Position numbers and translations under genes: made by a program. Under the pieces are notes generated by a model. It was not told the origin of the DNA and ran no database searches. It saw only the letters and a list, made by a program, of their open reading frames with translations. 64,000 nucleotides of DNA from Polynucleobacter sp. MWH-Braz-FAM2G (GTDB lineage Bacteria > Pseudomonadota > Gammaproteobacteria > Burkholderiales > Burkholderiaceae): NCBI RefSeq assembly GCF_018687635.1, contig NZ_CP061300.1:930001-994000 (forward strand), read 5' to 3'. Position 1 is the first letter of the stretch, and each line of letters opens with the position of its first letter. Positions 1 to 9,054 of this stretch are shown piece after piece.

Positions 1-1154
1 CGCTTGGTCACGATTACGGAGATAAATTTTTAATCGAGGTGGCCAATCGTCTGCAAACTATCGTTGGACACAAGCAGTTTATATATCGAATTGGTGGCGA
101 TGAGTTTGTAGTGCTGTTGGATAATTTAGGCGTTAATCCAGTGCTGGCTCAAGAAAATCTCAATATCTGGGCTGAAAGAATTCGAGAGGCCTTGTCGGAT
201 GTATATATTCTTCCACCGTTTGAACATCATGCAGTAGCTAGTATTGGCACCTGTATATTTACTGGCCATTCCCGGCCCGCAAAAGAGTTGCTCAAGTGCG
301 CAGAGATTGCGATGTATGAAGCAAAGGGGCATGGCGGCAATAGAGTAGTGCATTTTGACCAAAATATGAAAGCAGGCTTGGAGAAAAAAGCTAGCTTAAT
401 TGCGGATTTACATTCCGCGATCTCTAGTGATCAATTGCAGTTGTTTTATCAAGTTCAAGTGGATGGGAGCCATCGACCTATTGGGGTGGAGGCATTGATG
501 CGCTGGAAGCACCCCACCTTGGGAATGATTCCTCCCAGTCAATTTATTGCCATTGCTGAAGAAAGTGCCTTGATTGTGGAGCTTGGCGATTGGGGTCTGG
601 AAGTTGCGTGCCAGCAGTTAGGGGCATGGAGGTCTAGTGGGACTGAGCGTAAAAATTTAATGCTCGCTTATAACGTTAGTGCAAAACAATTTAAGCAGCC
701 AAACTTTGTTGATCGCCTAGAAACGCTGATTCATCGCTACGATGTTGATCCAGCTTTGCTCAAGTTGGAGCTCACTGAAACATTGGCTTTAGATAATTTA
801 GATTATGTGATTGCTAAGATGCATGAAATTAAGGCAAGACTGGGTGTTAGCCTTTCGCTAGATGATTTTGGCACAGGCTATTCTTCGCTCTCTTATTTAA
901 AGCAAATGCCATTTGATCAAGTGAAGATCGATCAAGGTTTTATACGTGGAATGACTTCTGATTCTGGCGATGCATCCCTAGTGAAGACTATGATTGATAT
1001 GTCTAAGAACTTGAACCTACAGGTTATCGCCGAGGGTGTAGAGACCAAAGAAGAATTTGAATTGCTAGAGAAGTATGGCTGCGCCAATTATCAAGGCTAT
1101 TTGTTCGGTCGACCTTTACCAATAGGTGAATTTGAGAAGGTAACCGTTCATTAA
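1..1154 (+). CDS. GGDEF-EAL domain protein, 5' end cut by window
   Basis: This is a cyclic-di-GMP turnover protein. The frame is open from base 3 and reads LGHDYGDKFLIEV before the first possible GTG at 39, which is typical mid-GGDEF sequence, so the true N-terminus lies outside the window. The GGDEF motif (bases 93-107) is intact, so diguanylate cyclase activity is possible. The EAL domain follows, with EAL at 489-497, the ELTET motif, DDFGTGYSS from 861, KIDQ, AEGVET and the terminal QGYLFGRP motif, so the metal-binding and catalytic phosphodiesterase residues appear present. Which activity dominates cannot be told. Upstream sensor domains, if any, are not visible. It is followed by three more signalling genes on the same strand. 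Confidence 0.93.
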   Translation, partial: LGHDYGDKFLIEVANRLQTIVGHKQFIYRIGGDEFVVLLDNLGVNPVLAQENLNIWAERIREALSDVYILPPFEHHAVASIGTCIFTGHSRPAKELLKCAEIAMYEAKGHGGNRVVHFDQNMKAGLEKKASLIADLHSAISSDQLQLFYQVQVDGSHRPIGVEALMRWKHPTLGMIPPSQFIAIAEESALIVELGDWGLEVACQQLGAWRSSGTERKNLMLAYNVSAKQFKQPNFVDRLETLIHRYDVDPALLKLELTETLALDNLDYVIAKMHEIKARLGVSLSLDDFGTGYSSLSYLKQMPFDQVKIDQGFIRGMTSDSGDASLVKTMIDMSKNLNLQVIAEGVETKEEFELLEKYGCANYQGYLFGRPLPIGEFEKVTVH

Positions 1155-1227
1155 TTAGTTGAATTTTTGAGTATTGAAGCATTTTGCTTCCCTTGATGTC
1201 TTTTGTAATGGTTTATGGGTTTATCCA

Positions 1228-1300
1228 TTTATAGACTTCTAAATACATTAAAAAATTAGATAATATTTTTATATGTATTAAATACCATTATTTATAGACT
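1228..1300. repeat. 10-bp direct repeat in AT-rich gap
   Basis: The sequence TTTATAGACT occurs at 1228-1237 and again at 1291-1300, both preceded by CCATT or a close variant. Between them lies a strongly AT-rich stretch with loose dyad arms AATACAT and ATGTATT (about 1242-1279). The repeat sits in the 246-base gap before the wHTH-GAF gene and could belong to its promoter region. No function is shown. Confidence 0.3.
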
Positions 1301-1400
1301 ATTCCTCCTATAGATTACTTGAGGGTGCAGCATTAAAATAGGCGGTTAGGGAAGTAATGAACAAACTTCTTTTTCTGCATCTTATTTAGATTGTCCGCGA

Positions 1401-2330
1401 ATGCATTCCCCATCGAATTCAGTTTTACGCTTTGTTAAATTAAAGCAATTTTTTGACCTGTTTGTAGGTCGCAAAAAGTTAGACTGCACCTCTGAAGCGT
1501 TATTGGAAAAAATAATGCTCAATTGGGATGAAAAATTAAATATTTCGGTTGGAGATCTTATTTCATCCAGCAGTGAGTTGGGGTCACCATCATCATTGCA
1601 ACAACACATCAAGGCACTTTTTGATGCAGGGATTATTAACTATCGAGACGATCTTGATGATCGTCGGATAAAAATCCCCATACCATCTACAGACACACTT
1701 AAATATTACGAAGATTTAGCAATTTATGTTGAAAAATGCTTTGAGACCAAAACATTTGATCCCAATGATCCCAAGGTTCTTTTTAATACCCCTGGAATAC
1801 TAAGTCAGGCCTATCTAAACGCGCACTCTCAGGCTTTATCGGCTTATGCGCAATCCAAAAAACAGCTAGCCACATCCAAAACGGTTAAGGAGGTTACGCA
1901 GGGGGTATGCAGTGCGATCGTTGCACAAAACCTTTATATTTGCGCATGTATTGGATTTTCAAAAGTAGATTCTTCAAAGTCTATTGAGATTAGCGCAGTG
2001 GACGGAAGTGCTAAAGGATATGGGCAGTCACTTACAGTCAGTTGGGATCCAAATAGCATTTATGGATCGGGTCCAACTGGTATAGCCATTCGTTCTGGAA
2101 AATCAGTAGTGATGTCAGATTCCGAGATGGCCGGTAATTTCGGTCCTTGGGTGGACAATGCTAGGCGTTTTGGGATTAGAAGTAGTATTTCGGTGCCATT
2201 ATTCTTCCAAAAAAAAGCTACTGGCGTACTCATCATTTATGCCAAAGAGCCATACTCGTTCGGGCCTTCCGAAATCTATTTATTTGAAAAGCTTTCTGCT
2301 GAGTTAGCGGAATTCATCGGTAGCCATTAA
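1401..2330 (+). CDS. winged-helix plus GAF domain protein
   Basis: A 309-residue protein of unknown role. Residues about 20-95 resemble a MarR-like winged helix: helices around SSSELGSPSSLQQHIKALFD followed by a basic wing with DLDDRRIKIPI. A linker of helices leads to a GAF domain at about 155-305 with the pattern SISVPLFFQKKATGVLIIYAKEP near the end. This suggests a one-component regulator or a helper of the neighbouring c-di-GMP genes that binds a small molecule through GAF. The start ATG has no clear Shine-Dalgarno sequence, so it is uncertain by some codons. The ligand and targets are unknown. Confidence 0.75.
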   Translation: MHSPSNSVLRFVKLKQFFDLFVGRKKLDCTSEALLEKIMLNWDEKLNISVGDLISSSSELGSPSSLQQHIKALFDAGIINYRDDLDDRRIKIPIPSTDTLKYYEDLAIYVEKCFETKTFDPNDPKVLFNTPGILSQAYLNAHSQALSAYAQSKKQLATSKTVKEVTQGVCSAIVAQNLYICACIGFSKVDSSKSIEISAVDGSAKGYGQSLTVSWDPNSIYGSGPTGIAIRSGKSVVMSDSEMAGNFGPWVDNARRFGIRSSISVPLFFQKKATGVLIIYAKEPYSFGPSEIYLFEKLSAELAEFIGSH

Positions 2331-2543
2331 GGAATAATATTTTTCTAGAGTCTTGAGTCCAATTTCTCAAATAAGAGGGAATTAAGTCAATAATCTCGGC
2401 TAAAAACTATATTGCCTGCAAATCAGGGTTAGCGCGCCAATTTATCAAAAAATCACGTAATATGGGATAAAGCAAGGCTTAATTTAAGGCAGTCACATAG
2501 TAGAAAGCAAATACCATGAGATTTGGCATACAGGAGTCTATCC

Positions 2544-3503
2544 ATGTATAGATCAGACATTCTTCAGAATGAAGAGCGCAGACTTTCTGCTCTCGAAGCT
2601 ATGGAAATTCTAGATACAGCTCCAGATGAGCAATTAGATTTCCTTACTAAGATCGTCAAAGAGTATTTTCAAGTGCCAATTGCACTAATCAGTATTGTTG
2701 ATCGAAAACGCCAATGGTTTATGTCAAAGCAGGGCTTAGAAGCCAGTGAAACTCCAAGAGATGTTTCCTTTTGCACTCACGCAATCTTGCATGAAGGAAT
2801 TTTTGTTGTAAATAACGCTGTTGAGGATTCTCTTTTTAAAAATAATCCGCTGGTGCTCGGTCCGCCACATATTCGTTTTTATGCAGGCATTCCTTTAAAT
2901 AGTCCCGATGGATATCGCATTGGAACCTTATGCATTATTGATACTAAAGCCAAAAGATTATCTGCAGGCGAAGAGTCGGATTTGATGGGCTTTGCAAAAA
3001 TTGCTCAAGAACTTATTAGCAAAAGGGGTCCCCAACATCATCTCGAAGCATTGCTGGATCAGGCAATGGAAGGTCTATTTGAGATTAATCTAGAGCATCA
3101 ATTTATACATATCAATGAGTTTGGTGCGAATTTATTGGGCTACGAGAAAGAAGAGCTCTTGGGAAAAAGATTGGACATCCTATTTCCTGTTAAGCGCTAT
3201 GACGGTAGCCCCTTTTTGCAGACAAACTTTGTAGATAAGATCTCTACTTCAGGTAACGCCATTAGTCGCGATGAAGAGGCTCTAGTGAAAAAAGATGGTC
3301 AAACAATAAACGCTACCTGTAATTTTTTCCCGGTATTTAGATCGGGTAAGGTGGTAAGTGTTTTATTGGCTTTTCGGGACAATTTTGAAAGAGATGCCTT
3401 GCGAGCTGAGGTTCAGTGGCAACGCGAAAGTATCGACAAGATACTTGATACCCGCATTGCAGTACTTGGATTGCGTGGCACCCGCAAAAGACCGCGCAAT
3501 TGA
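2544..3503 (+). CDS. GAF-PAS sensory protein
   Basis: A 319-residue cytoplasmic sensor protein. An AGGAG ribosome-binding site at 2532-2536 selects the ATG at 2544 over a TTG at 2523. Residues about 15-165 form a GAF domain of the type that begins with an ERRLSALEAMEILDTAPDE-like helix and contains RQWFMSKQGL and SFCTHAI. Residues about 170-285 form a PAS domain (LGYEKEELLGKRLDILFP). The protein stops shortly after PAS with no GGDEF, kinase or HTH output, so it probably acts through a partner. The HD-GYP gene begins 37 bases downstream and is the likely partner. Confidence 0.8.
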   Translation: MYRSDILQNEERRLSALEAMEILDTAPDEQLDFLTKIVKEYFQVPIALISIVDRKRQWFMSKQGLEASETPRDVSFCTHAILHEGIFVVNNAVEDSLFKNNPLVLGPPHIRFYAGIPLNSPDGYRIGTLCIIDTKAKRLSAGEESDLMGFAKIAQELISKRGPQHHLEALLDQAMEGLFEINLEHQFIHINEFGANLLGYEKEELLGKRLDILFPVKRYDGSPFLQTNFVDKISTSGNAISRDEEALVKKDGQTINATCNFFPVFRSGKVVSVLLAFRDNFERDALRAEVQWQRESIDKILDTRIAVLGLRGTRKRPRN

Positions 3504-3540
3504 TTTCTTGGGCAGGATTGGCTAATGCAATGAGGTGTAA

Positions 3541-4398
3541 GTGAAATACAACCCAATCAGAAGGCTGAATGTAGTTTTAATCGCCAGTATTTGCGTTGGC
3601 GAAGCTTTGATTATGTTTGTACTTCCCTCGTTCGGCGCGACTTCTAACTTTGTCGCCGTCCTCCTGGATGTGCTATTGCTAACGTTAATCACCATCCCAC
3701 TGGTGAAGTGGTTGGTGATTGCCCCAATGAAAAAATACATACAAGATCTCGAGTCTGCTAATCACACGATCTCAGCACGAGAAGATCAAATGCTGACCGC
3801 GCTAAATGCTTTGGCGAAGGCAAAAGACAATGAAACTGGCAGCCACATCATGCGCACCCAAAAATATGTCAATCTTTTGGCAAAGCGACTGCAACAAATG
3901 GGCTGCTATCCTGATGCCCTTACCGATCATCAGATTGAAACCTTGGTAAAAGTTGCGCCATTGCATGACCTGGGCAAGGTGGGTATACCCGATCAAGTTC
4001 TCAATAAGCAAGGACGTTTTACGGATGAGGAAAGGGGGCTCATGAAAAGTCACCCCATGATTGGAGAAACGATTTTGGCCGCTTCTCAGTCTGCGGATGT
4101 TGACAATGAATTAATTTCAACAGCGATGAAGGTAGCTGGGGCACATCATGAAAAATGGGATGGAACTGGTTACCCCAGGCAGCTGCAGGGCGAGCAAATT
4201 CCGATAGAGGCGCGGATTATGTCGGTGGCAGATGTTTTTGATGCCTTAGTTAGTGACAGACCTTATAAAAAGGGGTGGTCAATCGATGACGCTTATCAGG
4301 AGATCGTTAGCCATAAGGGTTCTGCTTTTGACCCCGTAGTGATTGATGCATTTATTGCGGAACGAAAAGGCTTTGAGAAAATCGCTGGTAAGAATTAA
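3541..4398 (+). CDS. membrane-anchored HD-GYP phosphodiesterase
   Basis: A 285-residue protein with two N-terminal membrane helices (about 10-30 and 38-60), a short linker, and an HD-GYP domain. The domain shows HD at 142-143 in HDLGKVGIPD, HH at 202-203, and GYP at 210-212 in DGTGYP, followed by DVFDALVSDRPYK, so metal ligands and the GYP signature are intact. HD-GYP proteins hydrolyse c-di-GMP to GMP or pGpG. The start is GTG at 3541 with a GAGGTG ribosome-binding site just before it. The gene is the last of a signalling run and ends before a strong terminator, so it may be co-transcribed with the GAF-PAS gene. Confidence 0.88.
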   Translation: MKYNPIRRLNVVLIASICVGEALIMFVLPSFGATSNFVAVLLDVLLLTLITIPLVKWLVIAPMKKYIQDLESANHTISAREDQMLTALNALAKAKDNETGSHIMRTQKYVNLLAKRLQQMGCYPDALTDHQIETLVKVAPLHDLGKVGIPDQVLNKQGRFTDEERGLMKSHPMIGETILAASQSADVDNELISTAMKVAGAHHEKWDGTGYPRQLQGEQIPIEARIMSVADVFDALVSDRPYKKGWSIDDAYQEIVSHKGSAFDPVVIDAFIAERKGFEKIAGKN

Positions 4399-4439
4399 CG
4401 GAATATCTCTCGTAGTAAATAGCTAACAAGACAATAAAT

Positions 4440-4463
4440 AAAGGGGCTTAAAGCCCCTTTGTT
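4440..4463. terminator. bidirectional rho-independent terminator
   Basis: AAAGGGGC (4440-4447) and GCCCCTTT (4453-4460) pair around a 5-base loop, with a T-rich tail on the + strand and an A-rich run before it that serves the - strand. It separates the HD-GYP gene from the convergent lipoprotein gene and probably ends both transcripts. Confidence 0.85.
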
Positions 4464-4490
4464 ATTTTCAAATTAAATAATAAATAGATT

Positions 4491-5042
4491 TTAACGAGAG
4501 GGTGATCCTGCTATAGCCTGCAAATATCCTTGGATGTATTGGGGCGGCACGAACAGATCACTCTTAACGCCAGTCTTAGATGAGATGGTGATAATAAAAC
4601 CATTCTTGGCATGATCCTTTATGAATGACTCTGTCAGTTGAACGGAGAGCAGTTCCCTGAAAATACAACCACGATCGCCGCACGCGCCAGCTTCTCTGCC
4701 AACTACTTTAAAGCTAGTAGAAGGTTTTCCTTCTAGTGTGGCAGATTCATAAAAACGCCATTGATTAAAGTACGTCAATTGCGCATTCAGTTCGAACGTT
4801 CTGCTGCCTTGCGCGGATTGATCTGCTTTGAGGCTAAACATTTCGTAGGTGTTATCGGAGTCCATCGTATTGATGGGAGGTCCATGAAATGTTTTGCCAC
4901 CACTTGAAGATGGGGTAATGATGGTTGAGTGATAGACATCATTAATCTCCCAACCGCTAATCTTTCGATCGTTTTGATTACAAGCAAGTAGGCCGGCGCT
5001 GATGGAAAGCAGTAAAACAATTCGATAGATGGTTCGATGCAT
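4491..5042 (-). CDS. hypothetical lipoprotein
   Basis: A 183-residue protein with a lipoprotein signal: a hydrophobic stretch at 7-19 and a lipobox LLAC with Cys21, so the mature protein should be lipid-anchored in the envelope. The rest has no fold I recognise. It contains two further cysteines in the segment GACGDRGC that could form a disulfide. An AAGGGAG ribosome-binding site precedes the ATG. It lies downstream of the SDR genes with about 75 bases between, so it may be a separate unit. Confidence 0.75.
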   Translation of the reverse strand: MHRTIYRIVLLLSISAGLLACNQNDRKISGWEINDVYHSTIITPSSSGGKTFHGPPINTMDSDNTYEMFSLKADQSAQGSRTFELNAQLTYFNQWRFYESATLEGKPSTSFKVVGREAGACGDRGCIFRELLSVQLTESFIKDHAKNGFIITISSKTGVKSDLFVPPQYIQGYLQAIAGSPSR

Positions 5043-5118
5043 AAAAACTCCCTTAGATCACTGAATCATACTATCCCTTTAAGTAGGGACCCAATTCTCA
5101 GGGATCGAATTCTTGGTT

Positions 5119-5946
5119 TTAGGCGTATTTTCCGGTTAAGCCACCGTCTACTACGAGCTCGGTACCAGTAGTATAGGACGCGGCATCGGAAACCAGAAAC
5201 GCACAGGCGTGGGCTATGTCCCAAGCGTTGCCAGAGTGACCCATGGGCACCTGTCGATCACGAGCTGCCCGAGCTTCATCAAGGCTATTTTCAGAGAACA
5301 TTTTGGCAACCGTATTAGCAATTCTGGGGGTGTCAATTAAGCCTGGCACTATGGTATTGGCCCGAATGCCTTTATTGGCATATTGCTGAGCAATCATCCG
5401 TATAAATTGGGTATTTGCTGCCTTGGTGACGCTATACGCAAGGTGGGGATAGCCTAAATAGCGCATTCCGGCTACTGAAGAGATGGCGATGATATTGCCT
5501 GTTTTGCGCTCGACCATTTCTGGTAAAACTTCTTGGGCAGCCAATAACAAACTGCGTACATTAATTTTATGAATGCGATCAAAATCATCCGCACTAGTTT
5601 CCATCGGGCCGCCCACTTTGCCAACGCCGACATTGTGATGCAAGACATCAATCGGTCCAAGTAGTTTGCGTGCCTCACTAAAGAGCCTCTTGACCTCTGC
5701 CTCTTCTGCCACATCACCAACCAAGGTATGAGCTGTACCGCCTTCCTCCAAAATGATTCGAGTGGTTTCTTCTGCGGATGCCAAGTCTTTATCTACCACG
5801 CAAACTTTGGCACCTAAGCGAGCATATGTGACGCAAGATGCTCTACCAATACTCCAACCAGGCCCAGCAGAGCCACCTCCAGAAACAAAAATAACGCGAC
5901 CAGTCAGATCAGTTGGTAAACCAGGGGGATGGGATTTCGTAGTCAT
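5119..5946 (-). CDS. SDR-family oxidoreductase with atypical cofactor loop
   Basis: A 275-residue short-chain dehydrogenase/reductase. The catalytic residues are present: Ser156/157, Tyr171 and Lys175 (YSVTK). The nucleotide loop is unusual: instead of TGxxxGIG it reads SGGGSAGPGWSIG (22-34), with an insertion, and the usual NNAG is replaced by HHNVG (103-107). It is the last gene of the catabolic operon and its start directly abuts the preceding SDR gene. By position it should oxidise or reduce a hydroxy or keto intermediate of the unknown substrate. The exact reaction cannot be assigned. Confidence 0.85.
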   Translation of the reverse strand: MTTKSHPPGLPTDLTGRVIFVSGGGSAGPGWSIGRASCVTYARLGAKVCVVDKDLASAEETTRIILEEGGTAHTLVGDVAEEAEVKRLFSEARKLLGPIDVLHHNVGVGKVGGPMETSADDFDRIHKINVRSLLLAAQEVLPEMVERKTGNIIAISSVAGMRYLGYPHLAYSVTKAANTQFIRMIAQQYANKGIRANTIVPGLIDTPRIANTVAKMFSENSLDEARAARDRQVPMGHSGNAWDIAHACAFLVSDAASYTTGTELVVDGGLTGKYA

Positions 5947-6669
5947 CTATTGACTCAATCCAACAGTCATGCCGCCACATACATAGACTACTTGTCCTGT
6001 TGTAAAGCCAGCACGATGATCTAGCAGGGAAGCCACAAGATGTGCCACCTCTTCTGGTTGTCCAATGCGGCCAAGTGGCACGCTATCTAAGATGCGCTGG
6101 GTTGCGGGAGCTCCAGGTGGATTTGCGCTTTGGAAAAGTTCAGTTGCAATCGGTCCTGGGCCAATTGCATTGACAGTAATGCCATCTGCGGCCAGTTCTA
6201 AGGCAAGCGTACGAGTGAGTCCCAATAATCCTGCCTTTGTTGTTGCGTAGACGATGCGCTCTTCCTTGCCTAAAGCAGCTCTGCTGGAGATGTTGACGAT
6301 ACGACCAAAATGAGCAGCTTTCATTGCTGGAAGAAGGGCTTGGACACAAATAATGGCAGCAGCGATATTGACATTCATCACTGCATGTAAGTCTTCGATG
6401 CTCGCATTCTCAATATTGGCTGGACGAACAATGCCAGCATTGTTGACTAAGCGGGTCATAGGGTATGAGGTGGTTACGGCAGTTAATTCTGCTCGCAAAG
6501 CATTTTCATCCGATACATCCACCTGATGAAAGCTTTCATGATCAGCGATCACTGTCGGAGCATCTTTATCAAAATTAATGACATGCATACCGTCAGCAAT
6601 GAGTCGTTCAGTAATTGCGCGACCAATTCCTCTGCTCCCGCCGGTTACTAATACATATTCTCTAGACAA
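5947..6669 (-). CDS. SDR-family oxidoreductase (FabG-like)
   Basis: A classical short-chain dehydrogenase/reductase of 240 residues. I place the start at a TTG (6667-6669) because AGGGGA lies six bases upstream and it leaves a 22-base gap to the preceding gene; a longer frame reaches an ATG at 6786 but would overlap that gene by 95 bases. Visible motifs are TGGSRGIG (9-16), NNAG (76-79), the Ser at 128/129, and YATTK with Tyr141 and Lys145. The C-terminal GQVVYVCGGM segment is normal for FabG-type enzymes. It is in the operon between the lyase-like gene and the second SDR. Confidence 0.87.
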   Translation of the reverse strand: MSREYVLVTGGSRGIGRAITERLIADGMHVINFDKDAPTVIADHESFHQVDVSDENALRAELTAVTTSYPMTRLVNNAGIVRPANIENASIEDLHAVMNVNIAAAIICVQALLPAMKAAHFGRIVNISSRAALGKEERIVYATTKAGLLGLTRTLALELAADGITVNAIGPGPIATELFQSANPPGAPATQRILDSVPLGRIGQPEEVAHLVASLLDHRAGFTTGQVVYVCGGMTVGLSQ

Positions 6670-6691
6670 TGATTTCCCCTGTAGATTTTTT

Positions 6692-7471
6692 TCAGCCAAT
6701 CTTGTTGGCGCCATCAACAAACGGAATGGCATGCTCAACAGTGTCCCAAATGAATCTACCTGAAGGGCTTTGCTGTTCTTCAACAATATGTGCCACTAAT
6801 CCCGCCGAGCGAGAAATCACTGCAAAACCTCGCATGACTGCGGTAGGAATACCGATTTCACCGAGAAGTGCGGCAACTGCTCCAGTGGCATTAATAGTAA
6901 TAGGGCGTCCAGCAATCTCATCCACCGCCTTGGATAGAGTTTCTAAAGCGCGAATATGATCGCCTTTCAGTTCTTTTTCTGAGCGACCCATGTCTAATAG
7001 CTTATAGGCTCTTGGATCTACTGGCTTATGAAGATGATGGCCAAAACCTGGAACAGCAGCTTTAATGTCTTTATAGTGCTGAGCGATTGTAAGTGCTTCC
7101 GCATATGGATCTTTGGAGTCAATAATACGGTCCAGTAGGGCGGAGCAATTTTCCATCGTGCCAATAAATGAGCTGCCAACTGCAAGTAAGCCAGCTGAAA
7201 CTGCGCCTTGAAGATTTTCTGGCGCGCTCATATAAATGAGGCGAGTAGCAATCGCGCTGGGTGTTAGGCCATGCTCCATTAATACAATCAATACAACATC
7301 AGTGATCCGAATATCTACTGCTCGTGGTTCTCGACCTAAAATTTGCATCAACATCACTTCGGTAAATGTTTTTTTGCCCATTAAATCTTCAACTAGATCA
7401 GCATCGCGGTAGTGCAAGCTAGTGAGGGTGTGGGTGCACAGGCTGGTGACAGGAGTTTTTTTGGTAGTCAT
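6692..7471 (-). CDS. short citrate-synthase-fold protein, citryl-CoA lyase-like
   Basis: A 259-residue protein corresponding to the core of citrate synthase, which is usually about 430 residues. It retains EHGLTPS (His67) and the GFGHHLHKPVDPRA segment (143-155, His145/146), which match the histidine regions binding CoA and oxaloacetate in citrate synthase. Short members of this family include the citryl-CoA lyases that split an acyl-CoA into acetyl-CoA and a 2-oxoacid. It lies between a CoA ligase and an SDR gene, which suggests cleavage of a CoA-activated hydroxy acid. Condensation rather than cleavage remains possible, and the substrate is unknown. Confidence 0.8.
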   Translation of the reverse strand: MTTKKTPVTSLCTHTLTSLHYRDADLVEDLMGKKTFTEVMLMQILGREPRAVDIRITDVVLIVLMEHGLTPSAIATRLIYMSAPENLQGAVSAGLLAVGSSFIGTMENCSALLDRIIDSKDPYAEALTIAQHYKDIKAAVPGFGHHLHKPVDPRAYKLLDMGRSEKELKGDHIRALETLSKAVDEIAGRPITINATGAVAALLGEIGIPTAVMRGFAVISRSAGLVAHIVEEQQSPSGRFIWDTVEHAIPFVDGANKIG

Positions 7472-7495
7472 TTTGTTATCGATTCAAAATTTAAT

Positions 7496-9004
7496 CTAGA
7501 GAGTATTCTTTAGTTGATTAATAACAGCGCTTTTCAGAAGTTTGCCAACATTAGAACGGGGCAAGCTTTCATAGAAATGAATTTGCTTGGGAGTTTGTAC
7601 GGGGCCTAAAAGATTGCGCACAAACGCAATCAGCTCTGACTCATCTGCGGTTTTTCCAGGGTGAAGTTGCACAGCAGCCTGAACAGTTTCCCCCCATTTA
7701 TTATCTGGTAGGCCAAATACAAGGCATTCATGAACGGCAGGGTGCTGACTTAGTGCATTTTCAACATCAACTGGATACACATTAAAGCCACCCGTAATGA
7801 CGATGTCCTTAAGTCGATCCTTTAGATATAAAAACCCACGCTCATCAATTAAGCCGCGATCCCCTGTGTGCAGCCATCCATCAATTATTGTTTCGGCAGT
7901 TTTCTCAGGCAGACGCCAGTAGCCCGTCATGAGTAAATCACCGCGTGCTACGACTTCACCAATTTCTCCATGAGGTAGTAGCTTACCTTCAGGAGACATG
8001 ATGGCCACATCACTAAACCAAGTTGGCCGCCCAACCGCCGCCCAATTATTGGGATCATCAAAATCTTCTGGACGCATTGCTGTCAAAATTTGTGGCGCTT
8101 CAGTTTGACCGTAGGTAGTACCTAAGACTGGACCAAAAAAATCACGTACTTTACGGACCTGCTCTGGGGGCATTGGAGCGCCGCCATAAATTAATCTTTT
8201 CAGTTTTGGAAAATCAGCTCTTGACGCATTTGGCAAAGCCATCAACATGTATACCAATGTAGGTGGCATAAAGCAAACAGTGCCGAGTCGGTCGCGGAAG
8301 GCATTTCTGACTACTTCGGCACCAGCTCCATCCAAAATGACATGACATCCGCCCTGGGCCAAAATGGGCACGATATAAGTAGAGGTGCCATGCGTGATCG
8401 GTGCGGCAACAATATAACGTTCATGTTCATCAAAGCCCCATACCTGAATTTGATTGCTGATGTTAGCCATCCATGCGCGGTATGGTTGCATGACGCCTTT
8501 GGGTGCGCCCGTAGTGCCGCCAGTAAATTTAATCGCTTGAATTGCATCCATGGGCAATTCAAATGAAGGTTGTGGCGCATCCTCATACAAGTGAATTATC
8601 TCGTCCATACTGCGCGCAGCCGTATCGGATTCACTTCCTGTATAAATCCATGCTCCAGGAGCGCCTTCGAGCAAATTCTGATTTGCTTGATCTAGAATCA
8701 CAATCGATGGTTCAGTAATATTAATAATTCGCTGAATTTCAGGATGTGTGCTTTTTGGATTCAATGGAATCCACACCTTACCGCATGCCAGAATCGCCAG
8801 CAATGCAGTAATGTGATCAGCACTATTACCTGCGCATATAGCAACCCGACTCTGCAGACTGGGATCAAGCGCTGTGAGTCCAGCAGCAAGCGCTTTCACT
8901 CGCTTGGCTAAGGTGATGTAATGGATTGGGCCACTTGGTGTATCGATGGCAATACGATCTGGCCAGCGTTGAGCTGCTCTCCAGAAAAAATCAATAGGAA
9001 ACAT
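7496..9004 (-). CDS. AMP-forming acyl-CoA synthetase
   Basis: A 502-residue member of the ANL (acyl/aryl-CoA synthetase) superfamily. It shows the phosphate loop FTGGTTGAPKGV (160-171), the YGQTEAP motif near 300, the HTGDRG motif, the hinge region LKDIVITGGFNVYP, and the C-terminal SNVGKLLK with the catalytic lysine. It should activate a carboxylic acid with ATP and CoA. Its neighbours are a periplasmic tricarboxylate-type receptor upstream and a citryl-CoA-lyase-like gene downstream, pointing to a small or polycarboxylic acid as substrate. Specificity cannot be read from the sequence. Confidence 0.9.
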   Translation of the reverse strand: MFPIDFFWRAAQRWPDRIAIDTPSGPIHYITLAKRVKALAAGLTALDPSLQSRVAICAGNSADHITALLAILACGKVWIPLNPKSTHPEIQRIINITEPSIVILDQANQNLLEGAPGAWIYTGSESDTAARSMDEIIHLYEDAPQPSFELPMDAIQAIKFTGGTTGAPKGVMQPYRAWMANISNQIQVWGFDEHERYIVAAPITHGTSTYIVPILAQGGCHVILDGAGAEVVRNAFRDRLGTVCFMPPTLVYMLMALPNASRADFPKLKRLIYGGAPMPPEQVRKVRDFFGPVLGTTYGQTEAPQILTAMRPEDFDDPNNWAAVGRPTWFSDVAIMSPEGKLLPHGEIGEVVARGDLLMTGYWRLPEKTAETIIDGWLHTGDRGLIDERGFLYLKDRLKDIVITGGFNVYPVDVENALSQHPAVHECLVFGLPDNKWGETVQAAVQLHPGKTADESELIAFVRNLLGPVQTPKQIHFYESLPRSNVGKLLKSAVINQLKNTL

Positions 9005-9054
9005 GTGGGTGAGCTTTGGTTAAAGTGACTATATAAAGCGAGTGATAAAGAAAG

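Noticed and set aside
6669-6959. 96-codon + strand frame across the lyase/SDR junction
   Set aside because: It lies opposite conserved sequence of two genes and has no family resemblance; it is a shadow frame.
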